From NCBI GenBank assembly GCA_963920575.1, contig OY986971.1, positions 10,542,779 through 10,606,778 of the forward strand: a stretch of DNA of 64,000 nucleotides, in the 5' to 3' direction. The notes under the pieces are model-generated. The model was not told the DNA's origin. It saw only the letters and a list, made by a program, of their open reading frames with translations, and did no database searches. Below, in pieces: positions 20,195 through 32,680 of the stretch. Both the position numbers and the translations under genes were made by a program. This stretch comes from Narthecium ossifragum (Eukaryota > Streptophyta > Magnoliopsida > Dioscoreales > Nartheciaceae). Every line of letters starts with the position of its first letter. The stretch's first letter is position 1.

Positions 20195-21387
20195 ATGGCT
20201 GAAAATGAGGGACATGTCATCGACCCTAATGCTAATATGGGAAGGGGAAACGGTAATAATAACAGTGGGGGGTACAACGTGTTCTTTTGAGAAATCACTT
20301 CTTACCCACTGCCTACACTTACACTCCTTCCATTGATCCTCCTGCAATCACAGCCTCACACTATGAGATTAGACCCCAAATGATTCAAATGTTACCTCAC
20401 TTCCATGGTCTAAGTAATGAGGATCCATATGAGCACATTCACAATTTTATCGATACCATTACTACACTAAAATTGAAAAACTTTAATGATGATGCCTTTA
20501 AGTTGAAACTTTTTCCCTTCTCTTTGAAAGATAAAGCTAAACACTGGCTTCAATGTTTACCTCCACGCTCAATCACAACTTGGGACTAACTTCAAGAGGT
20601 ATTTTTAAGGGAATTCTTTTCCATAATTAAAACTGAGAAATTCAGGACTGAAATCCTTACCTTTGTTCAATATGATGATGAGTCTTTCCATGATGCCTGG
20701 GATAGATTTAAAGACCTTTTGAGAAAATGTCCTCATCATGATATTGATAAGTGGTTGTTAACGCATAAGTTTTATAGAGGCCTTAATGAAAGATGTAAAA
20801 CTAGGGTTGAAGCTTGTTGTGGGGGTATTCCTTTAGACAAAGATGATGATGAGCTCTGGAACCTTTATGAATAAATTTCCATCGATTCCCAACAACAATA
20901 CACAAACCCTAGAAGTCGGCCTACAACTAAGGGGACCTTTGAACTTTCTGAATTTGATGCCCTTACTGCACAAATATCCCTCCTCAATAAAAGGTTTGAG
21001 AAATTGGAAATGAGGCAAGCACCTGACCCTCCACTGTTCCAAAATCAACCTCAAACTTGTGCCTTATGCTCTAGCCTTACACATCATATTACTGACTGTC
21101 CCCTAGCTCCTTCGTTCCCCGAATTCGTTCAGGAACAAGTAAATGTGGCATATGGTTTCACTAAACCTGAGAATAATTCATATTCAAACACATATAATTC
21201 AGGTTGACGGAACCATCCTAACTTTAATTGGAGACCACCTCAGCAATCTGATACTTTCCAAGGGCAGAGTAGTTTTTTCAGTGTCCCCACGAATAGATAC
21301 ACATCTATACCTTCTGCAAATCCAAACCCAGGGTACTCTGCACAATACCAACAAACTGCACCTCCACAAGCACCCTCTGACCCAACT
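20195..21387 (+). pseudogene. Family A gag, copy A2: capsid core and zinc knuckle
   Basis: The start ATG at 20195 is followed by a Gly/Asn-rich N-terminus. A frameshift near 20270-20287 leads to the capsid core with MLPHFHGLSNEDPYEH, LKDKAKHWLQCLPP and HDAWDRFKDLLRKCPHHDI, the retrotrans-gag signature of Tat/Athila elements. In-frame stops occur near 20587 and 20872. The zinc knuckle CALCSSLTHHITDC (C-x2-C-x4-H-x4-C) lies near 21058-21100. This is the fullest family A gag in the window, and A1 and A4 lack the capsid core. Confidence 0.8.
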
Positions 21388-22857
21388 TTGAACACAATCA
21401 TGACTATTGTTGCAAATTTGAGTTCTAGCATGAATAACATGAATGCAAACATTACTGCTAGCATGGCTGAGCTTAAGACTGAGCTTAAGAGCGAAATTTC
21501 TTTGATAAGAAATGATGTTAATTCGCATGCTCAATCTATATCCAAATTAGAGACACAACTAGGGCAACTGGCTAACACAGTGGCTAAAAGAGAGGAAGGT
21601 AATTTGCCTTGTCAACCTATGACTAATCCTAGGGGTCAGTATTATGTACACAACCAGAACTTAGAAAGTGCTAAAGCTGCAGTGACCCTTAGAAGTGGCA
21701 ACATTATAGATAACAAAGTAGAGGAACCAGTCGGTTCGACTAATCAATCGGACGATCCGATGATCAATCGGTCGTCCGACAATCGATCGGCCTCCCAAAC
21801 GATTGATCGTTCACCCCATGATTACTCCAATATACTACTTGATTACGATCCATCTGATATTAGGGAGCCTGATCTTGCTAGATATGTGCCCAAAGTGCCT
21901 TTCCCTTATGCACTTATGGACCCTTCCTCTAGACCCAATAAGAAATCTTATCTAGAGGAAATCACGGAGATATTTAAGCGAGTGAACATCAATATACCAC
22001 TTTTAGAGGCCATCCAACAATTCCCTTCCTATGAGAAATTTCTGAAAGACCTTTGTACCCAAAAACGCAAATCCAAATCTCAAGTCTCTACGAAAATATT
22101 TCTGACTGAACATGTAAGTTCGATCTTGAAATATGACATTCCACCAAAACTTAAGGATCCAGGCACCCCAACTATTTCTTATTGTATAGGTGACTATTAT
22201 ATTGATGGTGCTCTTCTTGATCTTGCTGCTAGCATTAATTTACTACCTTATGCCCTATATCAGAAATTTGGCATGAATGATTTGAAACCTACGACAGTAA
22301 CCCTTCAGTTAGCTGATAGATCCCTCAAGACACCGCGAGGTATCTTGGAGGATGTGCTGGTTAAGGTTGATGGCTTCTTTTTTCCGGTTGACTTCATTGT
22401 CTTAGACATTGAGCCCGTTGTTCTTTGTAAGAAATCCGTGCCTATTATCTTAGTTCGACCTTTCCTAGCTACTGTGAATGCTTGTATAAATTGTCGTATA
22501 GGTGTTATGGATGTCTCGTTTGGTAACATGAAAAAACGTGTGAATATATTTAAGGATGCATGTGTGCCTGAAAATAATGACTGCTTTGCTATTGATGTTA
22601 TCAATGCTTGGGTTTATAATTCTGATTCATCCTTATTTGACATTGACTTGGATACTAGACAATTTGGTAATGATTATGCTGAAACAAACTTGTACACAAA
22701 GATGTCAATATTTTCTAAAGTTAAACCACCACCTCCTCCTTTACCTATATCTACACCATCGTCCCTGCCAACAACATTTATTTTGAAATTAAAACTTTCG
22801 ACCCCTTCACTTACGGATTATCTCAAGGATAACCCCATTACTTTGGGGGACACATAT
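21388..22857 (+). pseudogene. Family A gag tail and aspartic protease, copy A2
   Basis: It is open from the gag tail to the point where T3 cuts in at 22858. A coiled coil, ELKTELKSEISLIRNDVN to ISKLETQLGQL, lies near residues 25-70 and is followed by AAVTLRSGN. The protease block reads PPKLKDPGTPTISYCIG. The active site is LLDLAASINLLPY, where the family normally has DLGAS, so the Gly next to the catalytic Asp is changed. LQLADRSLKTPRGILEDV and PVDFIVLD follow. After T3, host coding resumes at 24805. The frame is remarkably long for such an old copy. Confidence 0.8.
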
Positions 22858-23386
22858 TGTGAGGACCTACCCCTCTACCCCTGTGGCTCGTTGTAGACCG
22901 CAAGGGCAATTTGGTAAATTGCGCCTTGTTGGTTTGTTTCACACTCGCGTGTGCACACACTGACCTTGCTTGTGTTAGTGCTTGTTTAGAATGGTTAGGA
23001 AGACCAATAGGTTAGAGGGAACCCTGGCCATCTTCTTCCGTGGCCCCTATCGGGCAGTTGGTCGGCGGTGCGGCGGCGCCTGGTTGACTTTGAGAGGTGG
23101 CGATCTTTACTGCTTTTATAACTTTTGTTAGTTAGTCTCCTACGGGAGTAATGTTGTATTTGGATCTTCCCCTCTCCGAGGATATGTATATTAAACACTT
23201 TTTGGGTTTGAAATCGGTGGTTCGAGGTTCTGCTAATTTAACTATTGTTTTAATTGAGGGTGATTTTGGTGAACTGTTAGGAAGACCAATAGGTTAGAGG
23301 GAACCCTCGCCGTCTTTTTCCGCGTTTTGTAGGTTTCGATTCGCGTCGCCCGGCCCGGTTGGGCTTTCGCGGGTCGGGGCGCAACA
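22858..23386 (+). repeat. T3 5' LTR (deleted, 529 bp)
   Basis: It starts TGTGAGGACC and ends CGGGGCGCAACA. It contains two copies of a block beginning TTAGGAAGACCAATAGG (about 22996 and 23278) flanking about 280 bp that the 3' LTR lacks. The left copy joins U3-like sequence directly to late LTR sequence. Confidence 0.85.
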
Positions 23387-24484
23387 CTAGCTGAGTGGAA
23401 GTGGGAGCACATCACGATGGACTTTGTGACCGGGCTACCGAGATCTCCTAGGGGCAATGACGCGATTTGGGTCATCGTTGATCGATTGACCAAATCGGCG
23501 CACTTCCTGCCTATGCGGACGACATACTCGTCAGACAGGTTGGGCAGTTTGTACGTCAGAGAGGTAGTCAGACTACACGGGGTTCCAGTGTCGATCATGT
23601 CAGATCACGACCCCAGGTTCACTAGCAGGATCTGGAGGGGCTTTCAGGAGGCTGTCGGTACACTCCTGACCTTCAGTACGGCATTTCATCCGCAGACAGA
23701 CGGGCAGTCAGAGCGGACGATCTAGATCTTAGAGGACATGCTGAGAGCATGTGTCCTCGACGCCGGAGGCAGCTGGCAGGAGCACGTTCCCTTGGTGGAG
23801 TTCGCCTACAACAACAGCTACCAGTCCAGTCTTGGAGTAGCACCTTTCGAGGCGTTGTACGGTAGGCCGTGTCGTTCCCCAGTGTGCTGGACAGAGGTTG
23901 AAGAGGCTTCACTCACCGGTCCAGACATCGTCAGACGATTGTCAGAGAGGTTGGAGCAGATCAGGCAAAGACTTCTGACGGTTCAGAGCCGGCAGAAGAG
24001 TTATGCAGATCAGAGGCGACGACCGTTGGAGTTTGCAGTCGGCGACCGAGTGTTCTTGCGAGCATCGCCGTACAGAGGGTCCGTCAGGTTTGGCAGAGGT
24101 GGTAAGTTGGCGCCGAGGTTCGTCGGGCCGTTTGAGATCCTAGAGAGGGTCGGCGAGGTAGCTTACCGCCTGGATCTTCCTCAGCACATGTCTGCTGTGC
24201 ACCTGACTTTCCATGTGTCGATGCTGAGGAAGTATCACCCAGACCCGTCTCATGTCATCAGGGTGGATGACATTGAGCTTGAGGCAGACGCGAGCTTTGT
24301 TGAGCAGCTGGTTCGGGTACTTGACCGGAGGGATCAGGTCTTGCGGGGCAAGACGATTCCCTTAGTCAAGATACTGTGGAGGCACAGAGACACCGAGGAG
24401 GTGACCTGGGAGCGCGAGGCGCGCATGCGGCAGGAGTTTCCGCAACTGTTTTCTTCTCGAGGTACCTCTTGTCCTGTCTTCTAG
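23387..24484 (+). pseudogene. Tekay integrase catalytic core and chromodomain (T3), one stop codon
   Basis: The catalytic triad is intact: MDFVTGLP (Asp), [10 protein letters not shown] (Asp) and DGQSERTI (Glu). A TAG at 23723-23725 directly after DGQSERTI is probably a CAG-to-TAG change. Downstream come [20 protein letters not shown], the C-terminal GKLAPRFVGPFEIL block and SAVHLTFHVSMLRKY. The chromodomain follows with VRVLDRRDQVLRGKTIPLV, WRHR and EVTWEREARM. Chromodomains of this type are thought to direct insertion to heterochromatin. The zinc-binding N-terminus is deleted. Confidence 0.88.
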
Positions 24485-24557
24485 TATAGCGGTTTTGTTG
24501 TTCCGAGCCCTACCCTTATCGAATCTCGGGACGAGATTTCCTTTAAGGGTATTAGGA

Positions 24558-24804
24558 TGTGAGGACCTGCCCCTCTACCCCTATGGCTCATTGTAGACCG
24601 CAAGGGCAATTTGGTAAATTGCGACTTGTTGGTTTGTTTCACACCCGCGTGTGCACACACTGACCTTGCTTGTGTTAGTGCTTGTTTAGAATGGTTAGGA
24701 AGACCAATAGGTTAGAGGGAACCCTCGCCGTCTTTTTCCGCGTTTTGTAGGTTCCAGTTCCCGTCGCCCTGCCCGGTTGGGCTTTCGCGAGTCGGGGCGC
24801 GACA
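24558..24804 (+). repeat. T3 3' LTR (deleted, 247 bp) with upstream polypurine-like tract
   Basis: It starts TGTGAGGACC directly after AAGGGTATTAGGA (the 3' priming region) and ends GGGGCGCGACA. It matches the outer parts of the 5' LTR and lacks the 280-bp segment between that LTR's two repeats. Confidence 0.85.
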
Positions 24805-25001
24805 CATATCATAGACCTGGTTGTAAGATGAGATATGACGATGGTTTTTCTTTTATAAAGGGTGGGGTTTTTAATACACTTGTGGAGAGGAAAGAATCAA
24901 TAGGACTACATCATCAAACACTTGACCTACTGCGGGGTAGCGTATGGTTTAAATCATTATGTGGAGGAAATTATCCTAGTTGGTGTGATCGAGTCCGTTA
25001 A
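24805..25001 (+). pseudogene. Family A copy A2 coding region resumed after T3
   Basis: When T3 is removed the frame from 21388 continues here through KMRYDDGFSFIKGG and ends at about 25001. No RT motif appears, so the polymerase was already lost. The frame is followed within 40 bases by the twin hairpin. Confidence 0.65.
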
Positions 25002-25038
25002 TCTGACGGATCCATACTATAACTGACCTTTTCAGGAA

Positions 25039-25085
25039 GTCTAGTGAAAGACGTAAAATTGCGCGCTTGCTGGGAGGCAACCCAG
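25039..25085 (+). other. Twin hairpin, copy A2
   Basis: Hairpin 1 is GTCT/AGAC (25039-25052), with the outermost pair of A1 lost. Hairpin 2 is CTGGG, AGGCAA, CCCAG (25070-25085), fully conserved. Confidence 0.6.
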
Positions 25086-25574
25086 TTTTTAAGAGTTCTT
25101 TTTAATTTTTATAATTTTTCCTGAATTTTTAGGATTTTTCCATGATTTTTTCCTTTTTTTTTCCCTTTTTCCTATTTTTGGTTATTTTCCGCTGGATTTT
25201 TCCTCGTCGTCCCGGCTCGATCGGCTTTAATCGGCTCATCCCCAAGCCGTGTACCCTCGCCGCCCGTCGCCCACTCTCCGGCCGTCCCCAACCCCCGAAA
25301 GTACCACCGAAACCTCCGCCAACCTTCCACCAATTCATCCCCGTCCTCCTCCTCTCTCGACACCCTCTCCTTCGACGTCGGTGAGCCCCTCCGCCGCCGT
25401 CTTCATCGCCATCCAAGGCTGTTCACCGCCCCAAAACACCTCCATAACCTTCCTCCCATCACCGCGAAGCTTCCTCCACCATCAAAACCATTCCTTGATG
25501 GCTGAATCATCGACTTCGCCTCCGGCGGTCTCACTCTCTCCGACCACCTTCAATCCGCCACTTGAAAGCCCAGT
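25086..25574 (+). other. Family A 3' region, GC-rich block, left part (copy A2)
   Basis: An AT-rich lead is followed by the GC-rich block homologous to 12140-12545. It is cut by the Tekay solo LTR at 25575 and resumes at 27583. Frames are Pro/Ser-rich with no known domain. Confidence 0.6.
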
Positions 25575-27582
25575 TGTCGCGCCCCGACCCGCGTAGGCCC
25601 AACCGAGCAAGGCGACGCGAACCGGAACCTAACCTACTGCGGAAATTTTTGGCGAGGTTTCCCTCTAATCGTAGTGCTCTCCCTAGCAATTCATAATCAT
25701 CCTGTATTATACAAACATTCACAAACCTGAAAGACTGAACTGAAATATAATACAAATTCTCAAAACAGGGAAATTATACATTTATCACTCTCGTAGGAGA
25801 CTATCTATAACAAGGGGTAACATTGAGATCGCCGCTCCTCAAGCACCTCTAGACGCCGCCACGTCACCAAACACCTACCTGGTAGGGGCGACCAAAGAAG
25901 AGCTAGCGCCAGCACCTGCAAAACGCAGCCCGGGTAGGAGTGAGCACTAAGCTCAGCAAGGACACTACACTACGACACTCACAAAGGGAGGGAACACAAT
26001 AGTGTCGCCCCCAAGTTCAACCTAGGTATATACGAGGGTCCCATAACCCCACCGGATGTCCAAGAATGCAGACTACAACACTGCAGACTCTCAACAGGAC
26101 TCAGAACACTGTTTGGTGGGAAAAGGCACCGCTGAGTAGGCAAACCCTCTACCCAAGAGTCAAGAACGCTGGACACCAGCTACACCTCAGAATTGACTTG
26201 GGGTCGACACGACCTCTAAACGTCAAGCAACATGTATTCAGGTCCTCTAACCCTATCATCAATATCGACTGAATACTACAAATCAAGTTCTGGACCAAGC
26301 TACCCGCAACGGTCCTAGAGCTAGATCTGGACTACCCGAAAGCCTCGGATCGGCGGTCAACCCACCGCCAGCGTCCTACACAGATGCAACTAATGCACAA
26401 AGCAATGCATGTTATGAACACACGCAAGAATATACAGGTAAGCATACAACAGTATGTGATTGTATATCAAACAAGGTCTGGATACGGCACCCTGCCGGCT
26501 CGGGGTGGTGAACAGGTAAGTAAGGTCTAGGAGCTGCTACAGTGGTACCACCACCAACTGTCAGCAGTCTGACACAACACCTGCATCGAGAAGCAACCCT
26601 GCAAACAACAGCTCACAGATATCACAGATAAAGCCCTCGGCGCACGCTAGCATGCAAGGCTAGGGAAAGCTATAGGGCTACCCGCCCGTTTATTCTAAAC
26701 ATCCCAGGAGTCATCACTCCCCCGATTCACCACTGCCCCTATTATAGGGCTAACATGCTTAAACATATGTACGAATTATAAAACAGTAGAGAAAACCATC
26801 ATACAAAGCCCCACGGGCAAAACCCACTTGAAAACACCCCTCAGCCACTAAGAGATCGATCTCCCTTCCCAAGGGGATCTCTCCTTAAAAGAGATCGATC
26901 CGAATGAGTTCTCCGGCGACCGGACGGTGAGAAATACCGCCAGAAAATGCTACCAAACCCCCTAAAACTCTGGGATCTGGTAGATCAAGATACCATGAGT
27001 CCAAAACCGATGAAATCACGGAAAATAAACATGTATTTTAACAGATCTACGCATAAGAACATAATCAAACCGGAAAAACTTAAAAAGCCCGGAAGAGATG
27101 TAGGTAGGATCCCTAACTATGCAATAGAAGCTTCAATCCAAGCTACTAGGCCTTAGATCTTCCTCAAATGAACTCAAATCCAGCAAGAACACGGCTGAAA
27201 TCTCAAATTTTCCAAAAAAATCAAAACAAAAGTTTCCGTTCGTTTTATAAACGAACGAACCGACTCAAGAGAGATCGATCTCTTTCTCAAAAGAGATCGA
27301 TCTTCCTTGCCAAATCGGGTTTGACTTTCTGGCACTAAGAGATCGATCTTCTAGCTAGGGAGATCGATCCCTTAGATGCAAAAAGCTAGACTTGGGCTAA
27401 AACTTAAGCCCAAGCCCGGATCTTTCAATCCCGGGTCCCACAAGCCATTCTAGTCAAACATTCCCACAAACATGGTCAGTGTGTGCACACGCGGGTGTGA
27501 AACTAGCCGACAAGGCACAATTTACCAAATTGCCCTTGCGGTCCACGACGAGCCACAGGAGTAGAGGGACGGGGTCCTCACA
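25575..27582 (-). mobile_element. Tekay solo LTR (TSD CCAGT/CCAAT)
   Basis: It begins TGTCGCGCC and ends GTCCTCACA, 2008 bp. Flanks CCAGT (25570-25574) and CCAAT (27583-27587) differ by one base. The host reads GAAAGCCCA-ATTCTTCAATC across it, as in copy A1 near 12545. GATCGATC words cluster at about 26850-26900 and 27265-27370. A TATA-like TTATAAAACG lies on the minus strand near 27240-27250. Confidence 0.88.
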
Positions 27583-28287
27583 CCAATTCTTCAATCGGAC
27601 ATCATAGTACAGTTCCTTTGCCTTCCACGATCCTTTCTCAATCGGTATCGTCCTTGATTTGAGCTCCGATCGTCGGAATTCAATTCCGGCCGTCACTTCC
27701 TCCGAGCCGTCCACCGCCGTTCCGCCGCCTAGAGGATTCTTCGATCAGACCTCACCAGAGAACTCCTTAGGCTTCCACGATGCTTCCTGTACCCTTCCCA
27801 TCCTCCGGTGACGACATTTCATCGTCGATCGGTCGCCGGCAAGCTCTCAGCCGTCCGTTGGCTGCCAGACACGATCCGGGTGCTATAGTATTCTGATTTC
27901 CGATCGGACGGTCTCGATCTCAGGATGATATTTTGGATGTTGAATGTTTTTGGTGCTATGCATGGATGATTCGATGTATTTGAATGTGTTCATGTTTATA
28001 TTTTACATCGTGTTGATGAATGTTTGTACAGCTCAATATATCATGAAAATACAAAGGAGACTCTGCCAAAATTTTCTATGATTTTAATACCTTTTTGGAC
28101 TTTTATGAGTTATATTTGATCTTTTTGGAAATGTATATATTTCTGTGACAGATTAAGGTGGAGAATGAAGTATTTATTGAATGATGGCGGTGCCTAAACT
28201 AAAATTGGACAAGAGAGAAATCTATTTTTGAAGCCTTCATTATGGTTATCTCTACCCTTTACTTCTTGATTTATTTTGATGACTTAG

Positions 28288-28321
28288 TGTAATTGGGGAC
28301 AATTACATTTAAGTTGGGGGG
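28288..28321 (+). other. Hairpin plus internal polypurine tract, copy A2
   Basis: The 8-bp stem TGTAATTG/CAATTACA with GGGA loop is at 28288-28307. AAGTTGGGGGG follows at 28311-28321. Confidence 0.55.
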
Positions 28322-28719
28322 TAGCATTCATAAATTGCATGCTTATATTTTTTTTTTTGTAACCAAATATTATACATCACTTGAATTATGTCAAAAGAAT
28401 GAAATTATGATATAATTTGACAAAGGTGCATGTTTTAGAAATTTATCTTGTGAATTATTTTGAGACTTGTATGACATATAAGAAATAGTAAATTTTTACT
28501 ATGCATGATATTATTTCTATACTTTAACACTTTTACCATGATTTAAGGATAGCTTGACATATCCTAATGCACATGTTCACTTGCACATGTTAAGGGGTTG
28601 ATATTAGATTCTAAGCATGATACTGGGATAGGTTTATAATTTTATGTCATGACACAGAAAATATATGAGCACATGCAATTATCTGAGTATGCGAAAAATA
28701 AAGAGAAAAAAAAAGGATT

Positions 28720-28878
28720 TTCAACTTAGTAACCGGGCAGTGTGCCAAACCAGTATGGTGTTCGCGTAAAACGGTTGAATTTCCTGAAAACAAAAGAAAA
28801 AATAAGGGTTTCATTCTTAGAAACCGGGCAATGTGCCTAACAAATGTGTGTTGTTCGCGTAAAACATTTGAAATTCCT
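28720..28878 (+). other. Duplicated AGTAACCGGG module, copy A2
   Basis: Units lie at 28720-28785 and 28810-28878. The second unit has AACA..TGTT in place of ACCA..TGGT in the second hairpin, a paired change. Confidence 0.55.
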
Positions 28879-29260
28879 ATAGAAAAAAAGAAAAGAAAAG
28901 AAAAATGAATAAAAGCTAAGATTGCTATGTGATAAGTGGAAAATATGTGCTTGAATATGATTGTGATCTTGAATAGTTGAAGTGTTTAGATATAATTGAT
29001 GCTCCGAAGCATGTGGAACCCCATTCACACACAGGAGTGTTAAAGTTATTTTTAATCATGATTAAATATGTTGAAACGTTGGAAATATGTTATGACATGT
29101 TTTAATTTACTATGTTTTTATGTGAATATGAGTTGAAGGGTATATTCATGGATATTATTTTTATTTTATGCATTAGAGTTGATGAAAATTATAATTGATT
29201 TCTAATGATATGATCAAGGGTTGTATAGATGTTTGTGGGTGTCATCCCTGGAAACATTCA

Positions 29261-29327
29261 GGAGGCTATAGCTCCTCCACTGGGGTAACCCAGGGGTTTA
29301 AAGGCTTGTTGCACATGCTAAGTGCAA
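29261..29327 (+). other. Three-hairpin cluster, copy A2
   Basis: GGAG/CTCC (29261-29275), CTGGG-GTAA-CCCAG (29280-29293) and TTGCAC/GTGCAA (29309-29327) are all intact. Confidence 0.55.
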
Positions 29328-29419
29328 TCGTGAGACCTACGAAAGTGGCTAGTTAGATTTATTGCTTTCTTTTTATCTTTTCTTTGCTCGAGGACTAGCA
29401 AAGTGTAAGTTGTGGGGTG

Positions 29420-30816
29420 TGATAAGTCATAGATTATATATAATTAAACCCCTTAAATTACCTTTGTTAGGCCTAGAGTAGGTGTATTTGATACCATATT
29501 GCTTGATTTGAGGTTTAAGTAGGATTTGAGAAGAAATACCAGAAATTCTGTCAAAAATCACTAAATTCTGCAAAAAGACTGTTTCGTCGATTATTTGGAA
29601 ATAAATCACCAGATATTCTACACAATTCTAAATATTCTGAAATTCTGGAAGATAAAAGTAGACTTCAAGATCTACAACTTTCATGTTGAAGACTTTGTGA
29701 GATGCCATATAGATTGGCACCAGTATTGAAGCAAAGTTGGATCTATGAAAGCTGAAATTTGAAAAAGGCTGAAATTAATTGATGACGTAGCAGTTAATGA
29801 CTCAGTCAAACCGACTATAGCAATGGATCGGATTTGATTCCGATGGATCACTTAGATGACGTCAGCAACCCAGAATTTAGGGAAATTAGAGTTTAAGTTC
29901 AACTATAGCTCCTAATTCCGGGATGGAGGGTTTCTAAGACATAAGGGGGTTATTCCAGCCGAAAATTATAATCTTTTGGACCACTTTTGGAGGAGAAGGC
30001 TAGGGTTTTGAAGATGGAGATCTTTACACGGGGATCGACGGCTTCCTTCCCGACACCTTTGGATCTTATTCAAAAGATTAGTAGCTAATTCTAAACTTAG
30101 GGATATCATGAAACCCTAGTGTAGCTTTTGAATTTCTTTGGTTTGATTCTTGTAAACTTCTTCTCAACATGATCTCATAAATATGGTTTTAATGATTACA
30201 GATTTGAGGGAACAGAGTTCCTTTAAAGTATTTTCAGTCGTATAAGCTTTCTGTGATTGTTTATACAAATTTATGAAATGGTTTTCATGTGATTTATGGT
30301 TTGCTTTTGAGATAGGCTATGCTATGCTAGGATAGGTTGTGCCAAGGTCATTAGGAGTAGTATAACTTAAAGTAATCGTAGGATCGAAGATAACCTATGC
30401 CAAGAAAGATAGGCTATGCTGTTAGGAACATAAATCTTATTTTAGGGATTCATGTGAGCTTGTAGCCAAATGATCCATAATGTTGAGAGAAGTGAACAAG
30501 AGGATAACTAGAGAAGATTGAAGGTGAAGCTAGGGTGGATTGAGTAATCCTTAGGTAATTTATCACTTGGTTCCAATCCTGATCACTTTACTTTCTTTTT
30601 TTAGATAGTTTTTTTAGATAATTCCACCCACCTTTTGATTACTCCGCTTACGAATCAGTTTCGAGAATTGATTTTCAGTTTCCAACGTTTTCCCTGTGGT
30701 TCGACTCCGGATTTCACCACTAGTCTACCTAGTAGTATTAGTGATTGAATAAGGATATAAATTTAAGAATTGATTGAGGTTAACAACGTTATAACGATGA
30801 CGTTTGTGATCGATCA
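29420..30816 (+). repeat. Family A LTR shared by copies A2 and A3
   Basis: It starts TGATAAGTCAT and ends GTGATCGATCA, 1397 bp. It is homologous to 14551-15972 and 42360-43761 but without the inverted integrase fragment. After it comes ATTTTTG, the start of the normal spacer to a primer site, which then breaks off. Confidence 0.82.
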
Positions 30817-32680
30817 ATTTTTGTGAACATTAACTTTTGATGCAAGAAGATGCAAGACTTTGATACAAATTTGTGATCTAGTTTTGGATTACTTCTGAAA
30901 TTTGTGTGCGAATTTAATATTTGATTTGAGCTCCGATCGTCGGAATTCAATTCCGGCCGTCACTTCCTCCGAGCCGTCCACCGCCGTTCCGCCGCCTAGA
31001 GGATTCTTCGATCAGACCTCACCAGAGAACTCCTTAGGCTTCCACGATGCTTCCTGTACCCTTCCCATCCTCCGGCGACGACGTTTCACCGTCGATCGGT
31101 CGCCGGCAAGCTCTCAGCCATCCGTTGGCTGCCAGACACGATCCGGGTGCTACAGTATTCCGATTTCCGATCGGACGGTGTCGATCTCAGGATGATATTT
31201 TGGATGTTGAATGTTTTTGGTGATGTGCATGGATGATTCGATGTATTTGAATGTGTTCGTGTTTATATTTTACATCGTGTTGATGAATGTTTGTACAGCT
31301 CAATATATCATGAAAATACAAAGGAGACTCTGCCAAAATTTTCTATGATTTTAATACCTTTTTGGACTTTTATGAGTTATATTTGATCTTTTTGGAAAGG
31401 TATATATTTGTGTGACAGATTATGGTGGAGAATGAAGTATTTATTGAATGATGGCGGTGCCTAAACTAAAATTGGACAAGAGATAAATCTATTTCTGAAG
31501 CCTTCATTATGGTTATCTCTACCCTTTACTTCTTGATTTATTTTGATGACTTAGTGTAATTGGGGACAATTACATTTAAGTTGGGGGTTAGCATGCATAA
31601 ATTGCATGCTTATATTTTTTTTCTGATAACCAAATATTATATATCCCTTGAATTATGTCAAAAGAATGAAATTATGATATGATTTGACAAAGGTGCATGT
31701 TTTAGAAATTTATCTTATCAATTATTTTGAGACTTGTATGACATATAAGCAATAGTAAATTTTTGCTATGCATGATATTATTTCTATACTTTAACACTTT
31801 TACCATGATTTAAGGATAGCTTGACATATCCTAATGCACATGTTCACTTCCACTTGTTACGGGGTTCATATTAGATTCTAAGCATGATGCTGGGATAGGT
31901 TTATAATTTTATGTCATGACACAGAAAATATATGAACACATGCAATTATCTGAGTATGTGAAAAAAAAAGAAAAAAAAAAGAATTTTCAACTTAGTAACC
32001 GGGCAATGTGCCTAACCAGCGTGGTGTTCGCGTAAAACGGTTGAATTTCCTGAAAACAAAAGAAAAAAATAAAGGTTTCATACTTAGTAACCGGGCAATG
32101 TGCCCAACAGATGTGTGTTGTTCGCGTAAAACAGTTGCAATTCCTATAGAAAAAAAAGAAAAAAAAAATAAAAAAACAGAGATTGTTATGTGATAAGTGG
32201 AAAATATGTGCTTGAAGATAATTGTGATCTTGAATAGATGAAGTGTTTAGATATAACTGATGCTCTGAAGCATGTGGAACCCCATTCACACACAGGAGTG
32301 TTAAAGTTATTTTTAGTCATGATTAAATATGTTGAAGTGTTGGAAATATGTTATGACATGTTTTGATTTACTATGTTTTTATGCGACTATGAGTTGAAGG
32401 GTATATTTATGGATATTATTTCTATTTCATGCATTAGAGTTGATGAGTATTATGATTGATTTCTATTGGTATATTCAAGGGAATGTATAGATGTTTGTGG
32501 GTGTCATCCCTGAAAACCCTCAGGAGACTATAGCTCCTCCACTGGGGTAACCCAGGGGTTTAAAGGCTTGTTGCACATGCTAAATGCAATCGTGAGACCT
32601 ACGAAAGTGGCTCGTTAGATTTATTGCTTTCTTTTTATCTTTTCTTTGCTCGAGGACTAGCAAAGTGTAAGTTGGGGGTG
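30817..32680 (+). repeat. Family A copy A3: 3' region only
   Basis: About 100 bases of unplaced AT-rich sequence join the GC-rich block at about 30917. From there the copy matches A2 to the polypurine tract at about 32670-32680. It contains the hairpin with internal polypurine tract (31555-31587), two AGTAACCGGG units (31986-32051 and 32077-32144) and three hairpins (32523-32588). In the third hairpin one pair is lost (TTGCAC/ATGCAA). Leader and coding region are missing. Confidence 0.75.

Larger units (their letters stand above)
22858..24804 (+). mobile_element. Internally deleted Tekay element T3 (TSD CATAT)
   Basis: A 1947-bp element with LTRs at 22858-23386 and 24558-24804. Flanks CATAT lie at 22853-22857 and 24805-24809, and the A2 frame reads through when T3 is removed. 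The primer site, gag, protease, RT and RNase H are all gone. The interior starts in integrase directly after the 5' LTR. Both LTRs lack most of the 2-kb Tekay LTR. Confidence 0.9.
27583..29419 (+). repeat. Family A 3' non-coding region, right part (copy A2)
   Basis: It contains the rest of the GC-rich block (to about 27925), the hairpin with internal polypurine tract, the duplicated module, the three-hairpin cluster and the final polypurine tract at about 29409-29419. No coding domain was seen. Confidence 0.75.

Noticed and set aside
25142..25596. Pro-rich frames near 25142-25596
   Set aside because: They cross the exact border of a Tekay solo LTR at 25575 and arise from the GC-rich family A block.
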